From NCBI RefSeq assembly GCF_028769735.1, contig NC_088175.1, forward strand, positions 2,666,001 to 2,730,000: a DNA stretch of 64,000 bases, read 5' to 3'. How positions within the stretch are numbered: position 1 is the stretch's first letter; each line of letters starts with the position of its first letter. The DNA comes from Zonotrichia leucophrys gambelii (lineage: Eukaryota; Chordata; Aves; Passeriformes; Passerellidae). Position numbers and translations under genes: made by a program. This document shows positions 23,593 through 35,632 of this stretch, one piece after another. The notes under the pieces were generated by a model. It ran no database searches, had not been told where the DNA came from, and was given only the letters and a program-made list of their open reading frames with translations.

Positions 23593-26178
23593 CTACCCAG
23601 ATTGTAAGCGCTGTCTGACCAGGCTCTGGGGGTTTTTCATTCTTTTTTTTATTTTTTTTCTCCCTGTGGAGCCTGAAAAGCTAATATGATTTGGAGAGAG
23701 AGCAAGTGTCAGTGGACTCAATTCTTGCTGGTGCATCAGCAGTGGAACCAAATTCCAAATGAAGGACTTAACCCCTTCCCCTCCACAGATTTATTGAGGT
23801 TAATCAGATCTTGCATGCATAAGCCAGGACACTGCTGAAGGCAGGAGGGTGGATATGCATCCTGCATAAATCAAATGTGGAGGCAGAGCTGGGGTACATG
23901 CAAAGGGCTGAATCCATCCACAGCCATGCAGTAACAGTGCTTGTCACATCAACCAAAGGCAGCCTGTACTCATGCAGCAAATTTGGCACCTTTCCTCACA
24001 GCAGGGCTTGTTTCTGACCTGCTCCCTTCATGTGAGGTGAACATTCCCTCCTCTACCTTTCCTGTGGAGAGGGAGCTCATGTGAAACCCCACAATCCTCT
24101 TGCTTTCAGATGTTTCCCACTGCTGGGCTGTCTGCTGAGCTTGGCCCCTCTGGTTGTATCTGGGTGTTTTAAGGTCATGTTGCACTTCCTTACTAGAGGG
24201 AGGGAAGAAAAAGAAATAAATATATATTCATATTTTCTATACATTCACTCAAAAACCCCATTCCCTTCTAAAGCTTTTTAGCATATATGGTGCCATTTCC
24301 TGAAGGAGAAGCAGGGGCAGAAGAGGGTTGAGAAGAAAAGCAACTAGGAAAAAAATGCTTTATATTTTTAAAGAATTAATGTAACATAAATCCAGATTTA
24401 AGTGGTTTTTTTGCCAGAAAAAGGAAAATGTCCACCCTTATTTGGTCCAGAACAGGGGATGTCCATGAGCACCAAAACGGGTAGAACTATTCCAGACTGT
24501 GAAGAAACACCAAGTCTGCTAGGCTTATAATTTCACTTGGAAAAGTGGACTTTGGAGGTGTGTGATGGATATCTCACATGGGGTAAGGAAAGAAGACACG
24601 ATGTTAGACAAATTGGTAAGAGCTTTAAAAAGACAGGTGTCAAGTGCACACTTGTGTCACAGTCATAATGGTCTAAGGGATACAAATCAGGTGTTTTGGG
24701 AGGAAGCATTTTGCATCAGAAGTCACTAACCTGGCTTCAGCAAAAGACAGCTGCAACAAATGCACCCACTTTAGCCAAAATTCCTCCTCCCTGTATAAAT
24801 CCAGACAGCTCCACATTGTATATTGCATGTAGGGCCTAAGATGACTTGACATTAAACTTAAAGTAGTCCTCTCCCTTTCATAAATTTTGATTTTTTTTCC
24901 CTTCAGGAGGAAAAAGTCCTGCCTCCCCTTTTGCTTTCTTATTTTCAGATGTGTAGAATTTGAGAGCTCCCTCTTCCCTTTCCAGCCCTGGCATTTTTGC
25001 TGCATGGATTTCAAGGCATCTGCATTGAGAGAGTTGGTCACTCTGCCACTCACTTGTGAGGTGCTAGAGGACTCTGCTTTCAACTCAGAAACGCTGCAGA
25101 CACTTGACACACCAAAGGAGTCAAGTGAGCAGTATGAGATGTTTATTAATTGGGAAATGCAGATCTCATATGCTGAAATGGAGTGTAGAGAGTAATTGGT
25201 TTAGGAAGCAAATGTTTCACTGAAACACAGGCGTTGCTGCCTTTTGCTAAGGGAAGGGATCACTTGCAAACCAAATTCTTTCCTGCATTAACCCAATTGC
25301 CTAGTGCACTGGATAGATCTCTTATTAAATCAAATCTCTTACAGCTCTAAACTGCAGCTGTCAGTTCCTGAATCAAAAATATTAACTAATAAACATGTCA
25401 CCTGCAAAATGGCATCAATATTCTCTTCCAAATTTATAGTGGTTGTTTACAGATCCCTGAGCTGATGAAGAAGGTACAAAAAAAGGCTACAATTTGGGAT
25501 ACCATAAAATGCACCAAGCACCTTCTCGGGTGAATTGAGATCTGCTTTCCTGGTCACTGCACATGGAATTTTAGGTCTGCAAAGCTCTTCCTTCTTCCAT
25601 CTGTTTTAGGGCCACTGGTATATGCTCATGCAATGTGGCATTAAAACTTTAAATAAGCTTTGCTTATGAGGATGGTAACAAATGGGCTGATAAGCAGAGC
25701 TCACTAGAAACTGAAGCTTCACAGGAAAAATCATGTAAAAGTGGGGCCAAGTTAGATTTAGAGGTTTCCCATAGAGTGGAAGTAGAAGGAAAGAGGGATT
25801 GGGATCTTGAAATATGTTCAAGATTTTCTTCTTTTTTGAGGCCCATTTATATTCTGTACTTAAGAACATCCCTTGACCCTGGTTTTCTAATCTTCTAGAT
25901 CAGGTGTGTATCTTGGCCTCAGTCCTGGATTTTCCTTCCATGGAAAGAGGAGTCTGGTAAGGATGTCTGTATGTGTCCAAGCTGCTTTTTGAGACAGGGT
26001 AAGAAGTTGGGTGTTTGAAGTGTTCCCATCTCACTCTACAAACAGTCTAAATTCCTTGGGCTGCCCCAGAAAGTTTAGGGACTTTCAGGTTCCCTGTGTC
26101 CTGTAAGCCCAGTGTATCAAAGAGGCTTAGAAAGTACCCCAAGCTTCTGTGGGTGAGTTCTGTTTTCCAAAAATAACT

Positions 26179-26180
<2 letters not shown>
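23593..26180. other. non-coding single-copy stretch
   Basis: No exon or repeat family recognised. A T-rich tract lies at 23642-23660. Frames of 145 codons (24673-25110, minus) and 102 codons (24887-25195, plus) overlap on opposite strands and carry no domain. Confidence 0.55.
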
Positions 26181-26250
<70 letters not shown>

Positions 26251-26259
26251 TTTTTTTTT
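26181..26259. repeat. 79-bp poly-T tract
   Basis: T throughout except G at 26222 and 26239. On the minus strand it would be an A tail, but the sequence to its right, which would be the body of a minus-sense retrocopy, is not recognisable. The frames rich in Phe or Lys that run across it are artefacts of the homopolymer. Confidence 0.9.
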
Positions 26260-26500
26260 ACTTTTGAAAGGACCTCTCTTTTTATATTTTTATATGGAAA
26301 GGTTAAAGCCCAAATGCTTGAACTCAGGTTAGTGTGCTGGAGAGCCAGTTCCAAATATTTTAACTTGATCTCCTTTCTGGTTAAGATCCATGGACAGCTT
26401 CTGAGCTCTGCACTCTCAGCAGGAACCGCTGCTGCAGGAACAGTCAGGAGCTGGGCTCAGGCACACAGTCAGGCTGGGGCTCAGCAGAGTGTGGTTTAAT

Positions 26501-26585
26501 TCCTTGAGCTGACATGGCTTTCCTGTGTGATTCTTGGCAGATCACCAAATCTCCGTGGGCCTCACTCCCTGTCTGCACAATCACA
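26501..26585 (+). repeat. possible MIR-like relic
   Basis: TCCTGTGTGATTCTTGGCAG, ATCACCAAATCTCCGTGGGC and CTCACTCCCTGTCTGC follow the order of the MIR core as I recall it (a GTGTGACCTTGGGCAAGT-like block, then a block like CTCTGTGCCTCAGTTTCC). Only about 70 bp can be aligned by eye, so chance similarity remains possible. Confidence 0.4.
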
Positions 26586-29500
26586 CCTCTCGGACCTGCT
26601 GCCTCGGGAGAGAGTTGGGGGGAGGCCATTTATTGTTGTGTGTTTATAAACTGGGGGCTTTCCTTTTGCACAAGGCCCCCAGACAATCTCCTAACAGCAA
26701 TCCTGAGATAAAGCAGGCAGATTATCTGAAATAGTCTGGCAGATGCTGGAGAGGCTCCAGCTATGGAGGGGTGGGGAGGTACAACACAAGCTGTTAGCAT
26801 GGCGTTGAAAAGACTCACTGTCCTTTTGTAGCTCACCCCTTGTGAGCAGCCCATGATTTATTTATTGAGGAGCAGTTTCTGAGTCACCTTCTTCTCCACA
26901 TTATGGAAACACTGTGAAAGTGAGTCATTTTGAGGAACACAGCCTGCAGCACTCAGTTCTCACCCGGCAGCCTGGAACAGGAGGAGGAGAGCCCAGTGGG
27001 TTGGTTGGAAGGGAGAGAGAGAGTGGGAGATGCAGCTTCCTTCTCTGCAAGCCTTGTCATCTGACCTTGGGAAAGTCATGCAGGATTCAGGATTTAGACC
27101 ATAAACAGAATGGTGGCCTGGCTTTGGCTTTCTCAGAAGGGTGTTTTTTTATAGAGTGACACCGTTAGAGATGTGAGACTGCCAGCTTCTGTGGTAACAG
27201 GGTCCTTTCACAAGCCTTGGATAGGGAGAGTGATAAAAGTGGAGATGCAATAACTGACTCTGTAAGTGTAAAAGGTGACTGCAGAGACAGCTAGGGTCAG
27301 CTATTCCCTGTTTGCAGGGGATTGGAGAAGAGTCTTGAAATTATGGCAAGGAAAAACAGAGCTTAAATGTTAGACAAAGCCTCCTCGAAGTGATGTGTGG
27401 AATGCTGAAATGGATTGTCTGGGGAGAGGGTGGACTCTCCAGCCCTGGGATTTTAACCCTGGTTAGATGCACATCTGTTTGGGATGGTTCAGGTGGAGCT
27501 GCTTCAGGCTGCATTTTTCTGGCTCTGTGCACAAAGGAGTTGACTGCTCTCCCTGAGCAGGCTGACCTTTAGTGAGATCCTCTACTGCTAACTGCCTCAG
27601 CATATCATAATGCAAGGAAGACAAATATTTAATTTGCCTAATTATTTGCTTTGCTCCTTTCTGTCCTGCTGTTCTTTGATGTCTTCCCTTCCACTACTGG
27701 CACAGCTAAGAAAGCTCTGCTCCTTCCCATCTGTGTAAAATTTGCCTCTCCATCAAACCCTCCTATGATTGTGAAGTTTTTCCTTGCTGCCCCCCAGACC
27801 ATCTCCAGCTGTGGAACTGCCTCCACCCTACAGGCATCAGGCAGCTGTTTTCAGCTGCACACATTTTCTAATTAAGGTATTCGATAAAGATTGGCCTTTA
27901 GAGTTTTCAGGCTTTCTGGATACTGCTGCCTGCTGTTTGGAAGAGGCATTAGCAGGCCTGGGACCCTGAAATCTTCCTGAAGATTTAATTTCACAAATGG
28001 GAGCTTCCTGCTAATGCGGAGCAAAGAACACAGCACCAAGATGAAATCCCTCTTCTGTAGCTGGCATTCTCTCACTATTCTCATGATGTGAGCTGGAGCA
28101 AGTGTCCCTTCTGTGTCCCCTGTGGCAGAGCTGTCCCTGCTCATTTCCAGCCCATTTATGTAGCACAGCATCCATTCAGGCAGTTCCCTTCTCCCTTCTC
28201 CCACCTCTCCTCTGAGAGGTGGCTGCACTCTGGGTTTTTCATTCTGCTCCCATGCAGCAAACTTCCCTCCTGCCACATCTAAAGTTCCCTGTCCTGCTTT
28301 GTCCATGGAAGACCCATCCCTTCCCTCTCCTTCAGCCCAAGGGGTGGGGCTGCATGTCCCAAAAGATCTGAAACACTCAGGGAGAAGTGTGAGTAACTCT
28401 GGTCTGATGATGAGTCCCCTGTGAGGATTTTGGCTTTTCCACTCTTGCCTCTGACAATGAGGTGGTACCTCCAGCCAGCCTTGTCCCTTGTGATGAGACA
28501 TCACTCTCCCTTCTGCTGGCTGGCTTAGCAGGAGGAACACTGGAGCATTAGAAATCAATGAGTTGGAGCTGCTTGGAAACCACCAGTCTTTCATTACCAA
28601 AGGAGCTGAAGCCTCCTGTGCTGGAAAACATTTATCCATGGTGCCCTCTGGGGAACAAACTGCTCCCCAGGCAGGTGCTGGCAGCATCAGGTTGCTTGAA
28701 ACCCCAGAGATGAAGGTCCCATCTGTGTTGTGTCCATGCCCCTGACACAAGTTGAGACATCAATCCCAGTCTGGGTTGGGTCTGTTTGTGAAGGCACTTG
28801 ATAAATTTGGGTTCAGAAAATTTCCTCACTCTGCTCTATGCACAGTCAGCTGTCACTGCCTGGGAAGACACTTTTGAGGGTCTGTGTGGCAATTCTGGGC
28901 AAGGTTGGTTGGGAGAGCAAATAAAACTCAAGGATCAATAAACACTGGGACAAAAGGTCCTTAGGATACCACCTTGTGAGTATTTCAGCATTTCACAGAC
29001 ATCTTTCAGCACAAGAGGAGAAAAGCATCCCTTTCTTAGATTTGCAGAGTGTCTGAAGGATGCTGAGTGCCCTCTGCATCAGCCACAGGCAGAGCTGGGG
29101 GCTGGAAAACTTCTTGGATGATCACAAGGACACAAAAATGTGAGCTGGCCCAGGGTGAACGATCACCACACTGCAGCTGGGGCTTTCCACCCGTCAGAGG
29201 TGTGAGTGTCTGCAGCTGTGAGACAGTGAGAGCTGCAGACTAGTTTTACACACAGGTTGATGGATTTTTGAATAGTCTCCTGAGTCCTTCCAATCCTACA
29301 TTTCTAAAAAATATACCAGAGAAAAAGAAGAACCTCAGAGGGGATAAGAGAAACGCAAGCCGTCTTTGAAAAGAGACTGTGAAAAATTAGAAGTGTGGGA
29401 TGGAGAAATGAAAGATAACATGCTAAGAGTAAAAAAGGAAAAAAATAGAATCCTCTGAAAAGCACCCACACCCTCTATCAAATGGAGCTGAGAAGGTAAA

Positions 29501-29799
29501 TCAGGCTTTGCTGCTCCCCCTGCTTGTCACATAGGAGCTTCCAGTAACTCTGAAAGGTGATATATGGCACATTTATCCACTGAGCCCCTCAGAGATGCAG
29601 AGCACAAGGAAGCTGTGGGGAATGGCTGCCATAGGCATCCCCGAGCCAGAGAGCCCAGCAGGAAGGAATGGAAGTGGATAGAGCTGGCAAGACTGTCTGT
29701 GGTTATATGTGAAAGGATAAAAATAAGCTTTATAAACTTGCATGCTTCCAGGCACAGGCAACCTCAAACTCCTCAGGGCGAAGAAACTTCCCTTATAAA
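26586..29799. other. non-coding stretch holding the window's longest open frame
   Basis: No repeat family recognised. It contains a 292-codon minus-strand frame at 27872-28750. The predicted protein has no domain, signal peptide or repeat that I recognise. Its composition is that of translated GC-richer non-coding DNA, with shadow frames on the plus strand of 60-64 codons. I do not call it a gene. Confidence 0.5.
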
Positions 29800-29872
29800 T
29801 AAGTTATTCCATAACTGTTCGTGGCATTAGCTACTGTCAGAGACAGGATACTGGACTAGATGGGCCCCTGGC
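29800..29872 (+). repeat. old CR1-like 3' tail
   Basis: GGCATTAGCTACTGTCAGAG followed by ACAGGATACTGGACTAGATG and GGCCCCTGGC matches a motif I recall from old sauropsid CR1/L3-like tails (a block like GACAGGATACTGGGCTAGATGGACC). Only the terminal part is visible and it is diverged. The family name is tentative. Confidence 0.55.
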
Positions 29873-30486
29873 AATTCCTCTGGAGAAGCTCTTTCCAAAA
29901 TAAAGACCCTAAAAAAATTCCCTGTAACAAAGGAGAAATTATTGAGTTGTTTATTAAATAAATTAATTTGAATAGGGAGAACAGCAGTTCCTTTGTTCCC
30001 CCCTCAGTTTGAACTGTGGGTCTCAGAAGGGAAAATGAAACCACTGCTCTGAGAAGCAGAATAGCATCCTCAGCTCCTGCTTCTTCCAGAATAAAAGGCC
30101 TATATTTAGAGGATGCCAAGTATTAGAGATATACTGAGCTGGCAACTGGTTCTGGCAAATTTCCAAACCCATCTGATTTTCCACTTAAGTTAGACATTTC
30201 AGTAACACAAGAAGTTGCAAAGAGAGCTGAAAATAGTGCTCTGCTAACTTTGCAGCCCAACCTGCTGCAGTTAACACAGTTTGGGGAGGAAATGGGTAAT
30301 AGTTTTTGTGTCAATCAATATTAATCAGCATCTGATTTTAGTATGTGTGTGTTTTCATGCACAATTAAGTGCATCACACATTTACTGTGCATGTATAGGC
30401 TGTACACAGGGTAAGGTATACAGGCTTCTCCATCAGGTTCACTGCTTGATTAATTAAGCATTCATTCATTGTCTTTTGACATCCAT
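29873..30486. other. non-coding single-copy stretch
   Basis: AT-rich, with no exon or repeat family seen. A TGTGTGTG patch lies near 30344. Confidence 0.55.
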
Positions 30487-30488
30487 CC

Positions 30489-30568
<80 letters not shown>

Positions 30569-30607
30569 CTACCTACCTACCTACCTACCTACCTACCTAC
30601 CTACCTA
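30487..30607. repeat. compound microsatellite (ATCT)n then (ACCT)n
   Basis: About 20 units of ATCT to roughly 30568, then about 9-10 units of ACCT to 30607. The second array differs from the first by one T-to-C change per unit, so it probably arose by expansion of a point-mutated unit. The 77-codon frame through it is a pure repeat translation (Ser-Ile-Tyr-Leu, then Pro-Thr-Tyr-Leu) and is not a gene. Confidence 0.97.
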
Positions 30608-33177
30608 GCATGGGGCTTACCTAGCACAAGCCTATTAAGACAAAAGTCAGGCTCTAAGTTTGTGCAGACTTCACCCTTTTTGATTTATAAGGTCAAACAG
30701 CTGTTTTAAAGGACAAATACAGATGTCTCAGACCATGATAGAGGATGGAAAAGGCTATATCTGAATCTCTGTAACAGTTGCAGAGTTCTCTGGTCAATAT
30801 TTTGCAGATACCTCACCCTGACACGACAACCATGCAAGGTGCAAATTGCATCTTTCTTGAAGAGAAGTAAGTGGGGTTTATAGCCACCTTCCCAAGCATC
30901 ACAGAGGAAATAACAGCAATTTCTGTAGTGAGCCTTCCATCACTCTGGGTAATCCCCTGTTCCTTCTCTCTATTTTAAATTGATCATACATTTTGCATAG
31001 ACTGTTTGGGTTGGTGATTCCTATTCTTGTTCTCTATCTCAGAATCAATCTTTTCACAGAGGAAAGTTACAGCTTAAGCTTTTATTTCTGCATTGGTCTG
31101 ATGTGGTTCAGATGTATTTATCCTACCTCTTTAGCTCTCTTTAGGGGTGCCTTTATTATGATGTGGTCTTCCAGGTGCAAACTGCTGCCAGATTCATATC
31201 CTTCAGCATTTGTCCCTATGCCTTGTGTTTCATAATGGCTGTTTCAAATGTGTTTCAAAGGCTTAAAATCAGCAATGGAAAATTTTAAGCACAGAAACTT
31301 GAGTGGAGTTTAGAATAAATCAGGGCTGAGTAGTTTCAATCTGCAATGAGAGGAACTCAGTGTACCTCAGATACTGCCTCATATCAATAAACATTTAAGG
31401 CTGGAAAAGCGAATCCAAGCAGACACAAAGTCAGAAATATCTAAGTGCAGTTCAAAATGCATCACAATGATTCATGTAAAAATCATGGCCTTCCTGGGTG
31501 GATTGCAGGTGCTATGACTTTATTTTGGTCACGCTGGAGTTTTCCTGATTGCACGCTTCCATCCTGGGCTGGTATCGGCCACCTCACCTGCATGTCAGGG
31601 CATGTGTGGGTGGCCTTCACTGCAAACCTGTTGTTAGGTGTGGGTGGAGAGACCTGAGCATAAGTCAGGTAGTCTGTCATCAGATATGATGCCAGGAGCG
31701 CCTCAAAGTCACTCATTGCTGAGTGGCAGGACCCCTGACAGAGCCCTTGTCTGATCTGACAGCTCTGACAGCTCCAGGAGCGGCTCGGGGAGGAGCCGAC
31801 CTGTCAGACCTGGGGAAACACAAAACCCAGCAGTGCTCACTAGTCCAGGATGCCACAAAGTCAAAAGGGAGAGGGTGGGGATGTGTTTGAGAGATGTGGG
31901 TTTTTCCTGTGTGATCTCTGAGCACCAGGGCATCTTGGATCTTCGTCCAAGGGGTTTTTAAAAAGAAACATCCAGAAAAGCAAGTCTATTACCAGTGGCT
32001 CGTGCGTAAGGCAGCTATTATTGTTAATGTGCATGTGACAAAGATTTTACCCTCTCATTAGTAGGGAACAATTATGAGGTCATTGTTAGCTAAATATTGT
32101 CCACATTTTATCTTCCTCTTGGATATACAAGTTGACATTTCTAAACCATTTATCAATTTTAATGCAGTGCATGAGCACAGTGTGGGAAATATAGAAATGC
32201 TTCTTTTCTCCAAGCATTAATAAAAAGATTTGTTTCAGCCTATTTTTAAACATTTTGGTGGTGGTTTTTTAATATCATATCTTAAAAAACCCTGGCAAAT
32301 TGCTAGAAATGTCAGCTTAGATCAAAGCTGTATGGCCAAGTGATTTGAGCAAATATATAAATGAAGGCTTCTCTTTCAGACACGTCAGAGATTAAGATGT
32401 GACCTTCAAAACTGTTCAGTGGCAACTAGTTCAGCAGACTGAGGCTGTTAAAGCTAAGCAATTGCCTGTGTATTGACTCCTGTTTGAAGGGGATAGATAG
32501 AAGCCAGGATAATTCCATCTCCCATTTAATCCCTCCTTTGGAAATTCCTTGCCCTATTCATCTTTGCTAGGGCTTGTTTTGTTGTATGTGTTCTTCTGGA
32601 ATAAGGCCCTTTTGGCTCAGGAGAGGGTTCCCCAGCACAGCCATCTGCAGCATTGCTTTTAGAGTCTTTTGTGTTGTTTTATTTTCCTGTTTTCTGCTTC
32701 ATTATCTTCCAGTTTTACTCCTATTATTTTTCTTAGGAAGGCACACATTCTCATTCAAGTACTTCGCATCCCTTGATATAAAATGACCATTCATTTAAAG
32801 ACCTAGTTCTGTCATCTTAAGCCATTCCATGAAAATTGTGTTCTTGTATGTCCTGTTTGCTGCTGAGTGATGTTGGAAACAAATTATACTGGCCACCAAA
32901 TGAAGCACTTGGTGTTGATTTCTTTTTTTTAAATTAATACCTGAAATTTCAGCCTCACAAAATCAATCAGTGCTTGGAAAACTGGACTGTGACCTCTCTT
33001 TATTTTGCCACCAATTAAGAAATCTGCTGTCATGACAATGATATTGAAGAGGCACAAATTGAACAGAAAGGATCTTGCTATCTCACTGCAGAGCTGGGAG
33101 GGGTAAACATGTACTGGGGGCTGTAAATTGAACAGACGCTGTGCAGAGACTGTGCACATGGATCACAATTCTGGCTT
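30608..33177. other. non-coding single-copy stretch
   Basis: No exon or repeat family recognised. A GC-rich patch at about 31720-31810 contains a nested inverted repeat described among the findings. No frame exceeds 81 codons. Confidence 0.55.
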
Positions 33178-33343
33178 TATAGAATCAGAGCATGGTTGGG
33201 GTTGGAAGGGACCTTTAAAAGCCATCTAGGCCAGCCCTCCTCCCATGGACAGAGACACCTTCAACTAGACCAGGTTGCTCAGAGCTCTGTTCAGCCTGAC
33301 CTTGAATGTTTCTGGGGATGAGGCATCTACAGCCTTTTGTGCT
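33178..33343 (-). repeat. CR1 LINE 3' end fragment
   Basis: Reverse complement of the CR1 3' end: ATAGAATCAGAGCATGGTTG, GGGTTGGAAGGGACCTTTA, CCATGGACAGAGACACCTTC, AACTAGACCAGGTTGCTCAG, CTTGAATGTTTCTGGGGATG and a GAGGCATCTACAGCC end. The element's 3' end is at the left. It is about 165 bp long, 5'-truncated and non-coding. Divergence is modest, so it is younger-looking than most CR1 copies in the window. Confidence 0.94.
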
Positions 33344-35450
33344 GCAATTAAACTCAGGGGGAGGATCCCATCATGTGTCCCACACAGTGTTACTGTGAGG
33401 CAATTCAGCATACAGAACACAAAAATTAAATTTGGGAAACTGGTGTGTTGAGTCAGAAAGTGTTATTTTTCAAAGGTGAGGGGTTTTTTTGGTTAGTTTC
33501 TTTGTTTAACATTACACTTTGGCAACCCAAAGCACAGTGCTCCTTTTGAAGCTCTGACTTGCTCTTACTGCCTTATGACAAGGCAGGATTTTGGGATAGG
33601 CAGGAGCCCCAGGATGTAAACAACATGCTAGAAAACACACTGCTCAGGGCTGGCTACTGAAAGGACTTTCTGTCTTCTTGCAGGGCTGAAAAAAAGAATA
33701 ACTTCCAAAGGAACCACAGCACAGCATGGAAAAACATGCCAGTAATTGCACAGGACGCAGTCTGGGTCGATGCTGTATCTTTATGTGCTTGTCTGCCTGC
33801 TCAGTGTGGACACATTTCCGCATGCTGCACCAATTCCTGTGCATCTGTACCTCCTGAAGGACACTGCCAGCAGGAATTCTCCTCCTTCAGTCCTTGTGCC
33901 TGCCTGTGCTCAGATCCTCTCACCCACAGTTGCTGCCAAGCCCTATCTGTGACCTCAGCCCAGTGAGCGCCTGCGTGGGCACAGCTTTGCACTTCTGGTG
34001 CTTCAGTGGCATGTGATGCTCACTGCCTTATGCTCCAGTGGCTGAGATCTGATCTCTGATATCTGATTGAAAAGGAGACAGTTTCCAGAAAGGGCTGCAG
34101 AGCACCAGGGAGCTGCGTCACAGCCGTTTCCCACAGGAAGGGAGGTGTCTGTACTGACCTTGTGCTGATGAAATCCTTGGCTGATCCCGACAAGGTTCAG
34201 CTCCTGGAATATTAGTGACAAAGCTGACATCCTCAGGACTCTGTGGAGCATGACTGGGAACGGCATGAACTGCAGAGCCCAGGACTGGGAAGCACAATTA
34301 AATAAATACCCCCTTTTCCTGTGCACAAAGGGAGAATTTATTCTCTGGTCAAAAAGCCAAGTGCTGTTCCAGCAGTTCTTTGTTATAGGCATGTGCTTAT
34401 TGGCTGTAATAAAGTGTCAGAAAGAATGTCCATGCAGATTTGTGGAACAGATATTAAAACATCCTTTAAAATGATTTATGCTGTAGGGTTGAGGTAGCAC
34501 AAGGAGTCCAGCGGCTCAAATAATAAATAGGAGCAAAGATGTGAAATGCATCTTCGGTGTTTAATATCACAGCACATGACTTTGCTCCCTGTAAAAGGAG
34601 GATGTAGTCACTTGGCAGATCTGGAAGATCTCTACAAGGCACTGTAGACTGCATCCTTAAGGGAGGAGAGCTCTTTTACAGGGATACATTTAATCCTTTG
34701 ACCTGATGAGTGCTCAAACCATCACCTCTATTTATCTCAGGCCTCCAAAGGAATTTTTGGGATCTAATTGGTGAACATGCCATTGCAAACACCTGACCTG
34801 AACCTGAGCAGAGATTGTGAGCTTGTGATCTCTCTGAGAGCAGCAACATTAGGCTTTCTCCAAGCTGATTACAGGAATAGACTTCCCCTGACAAGATGAG
34901 AAACACAGGCCCTTGTGACTGCAATGTGAGACTGTGTGCTTGGATTCACTCAGAACTCAAGGGAAGGGGTGATGGAAAACAACACCTCTGCTTCTGTGCT
35001 GACCTGGCTGCTTTTCTGGGCTGTATTTGATGGAGCAATCAGAATGGTGCTGCTGCAAACATCAGTGGAAACAGCAAGTAAGGAAAATATTTTCTAATGA
35101 CAGAAGAGCTAAGCTAATTTTACAGCTGAAATCTTTGTGGCTGCTGGGATGTAAGCACCAATCCTTTTCATTTTATTGTTTCAAGTACCTTGTATCTCAT
35201 AGTGTATTTCATGAACAAGGCTGAATTGGAATCTTTGAGCAGGAAACCTCCCTAATCTGAATGGTGGAGCAGTCAGTGCTTGCAGGACACAACTTACTGT
35301 CTTGTGAAATTTGGTGCACAAATCCACAGGCTCCCAGAGTCCTGTGCATCCTCTCTGCAGAACCTGCAATAAGCTCAGAGATCAGTCATGGGTCAGACCC
35401 CTCCTGGCTGGTCAGATTTGATCTCAGTCTTCACAGCTACTGAAAGGGGA
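33344..35450. other. non-coding single-copy stretch
   Basis: No exon or repeat family recognised. The longest frame is 129 codons (34003-34392, minus) and has no domain. Confidence 0.55.
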
Positions 35451-35632
35451 ATCAAAGAATTCCCACAGAATTAGAGAATGGTTTGGGTTGAAAGGGAACA
35501 TAAATCTGCTCCAATCCCCCACTCCATGGGCAGGGGTGCTACCCACTAGATTCAGTTGCTCAGGACCTCATCCATCTTGGCCTTGAACACATCCAGAGAT
35601 GGAAATGGGATCCTACTCCATCCCTTCAGACT
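35451..35632 (-). repeat. CR1 LINE 3' end fragment
   Basis: Reverse complement of the CR1 3' end: CACAGAATTAGAGAATGGTT, GGGTTGAAAGGGAACATAAA, CCACTCCATGGGCAGGGGTG, AGATTCAGTTGCTCAGGACC, TTGGCCTTGAACACATCCAG and AGATGGAAATGGGATC. It is about 180 bp long, 5'-truncated and more diverged than the copy at 33178. Confidence 0.93.

Noticed and set aside
26127..26499. Lys-rich minus frame and Phe-rich plus frame
   Set aside because: Both come from the 79-bp T tract.
29255..29305. Possible CR1 tail (AGTCTCCTGAGTCCTTCCAA)
   Set aside because: Only one block matches and the upstream sequence does not continue the CR1 order.
30476..30709. 77-codon frame rich in Ser-Ile-Tyr-Leu and Pro-Thr-Tyr-Leu
   Set aside because: It is the translation of the ATCT/ACCT microsatellite and its right flank.
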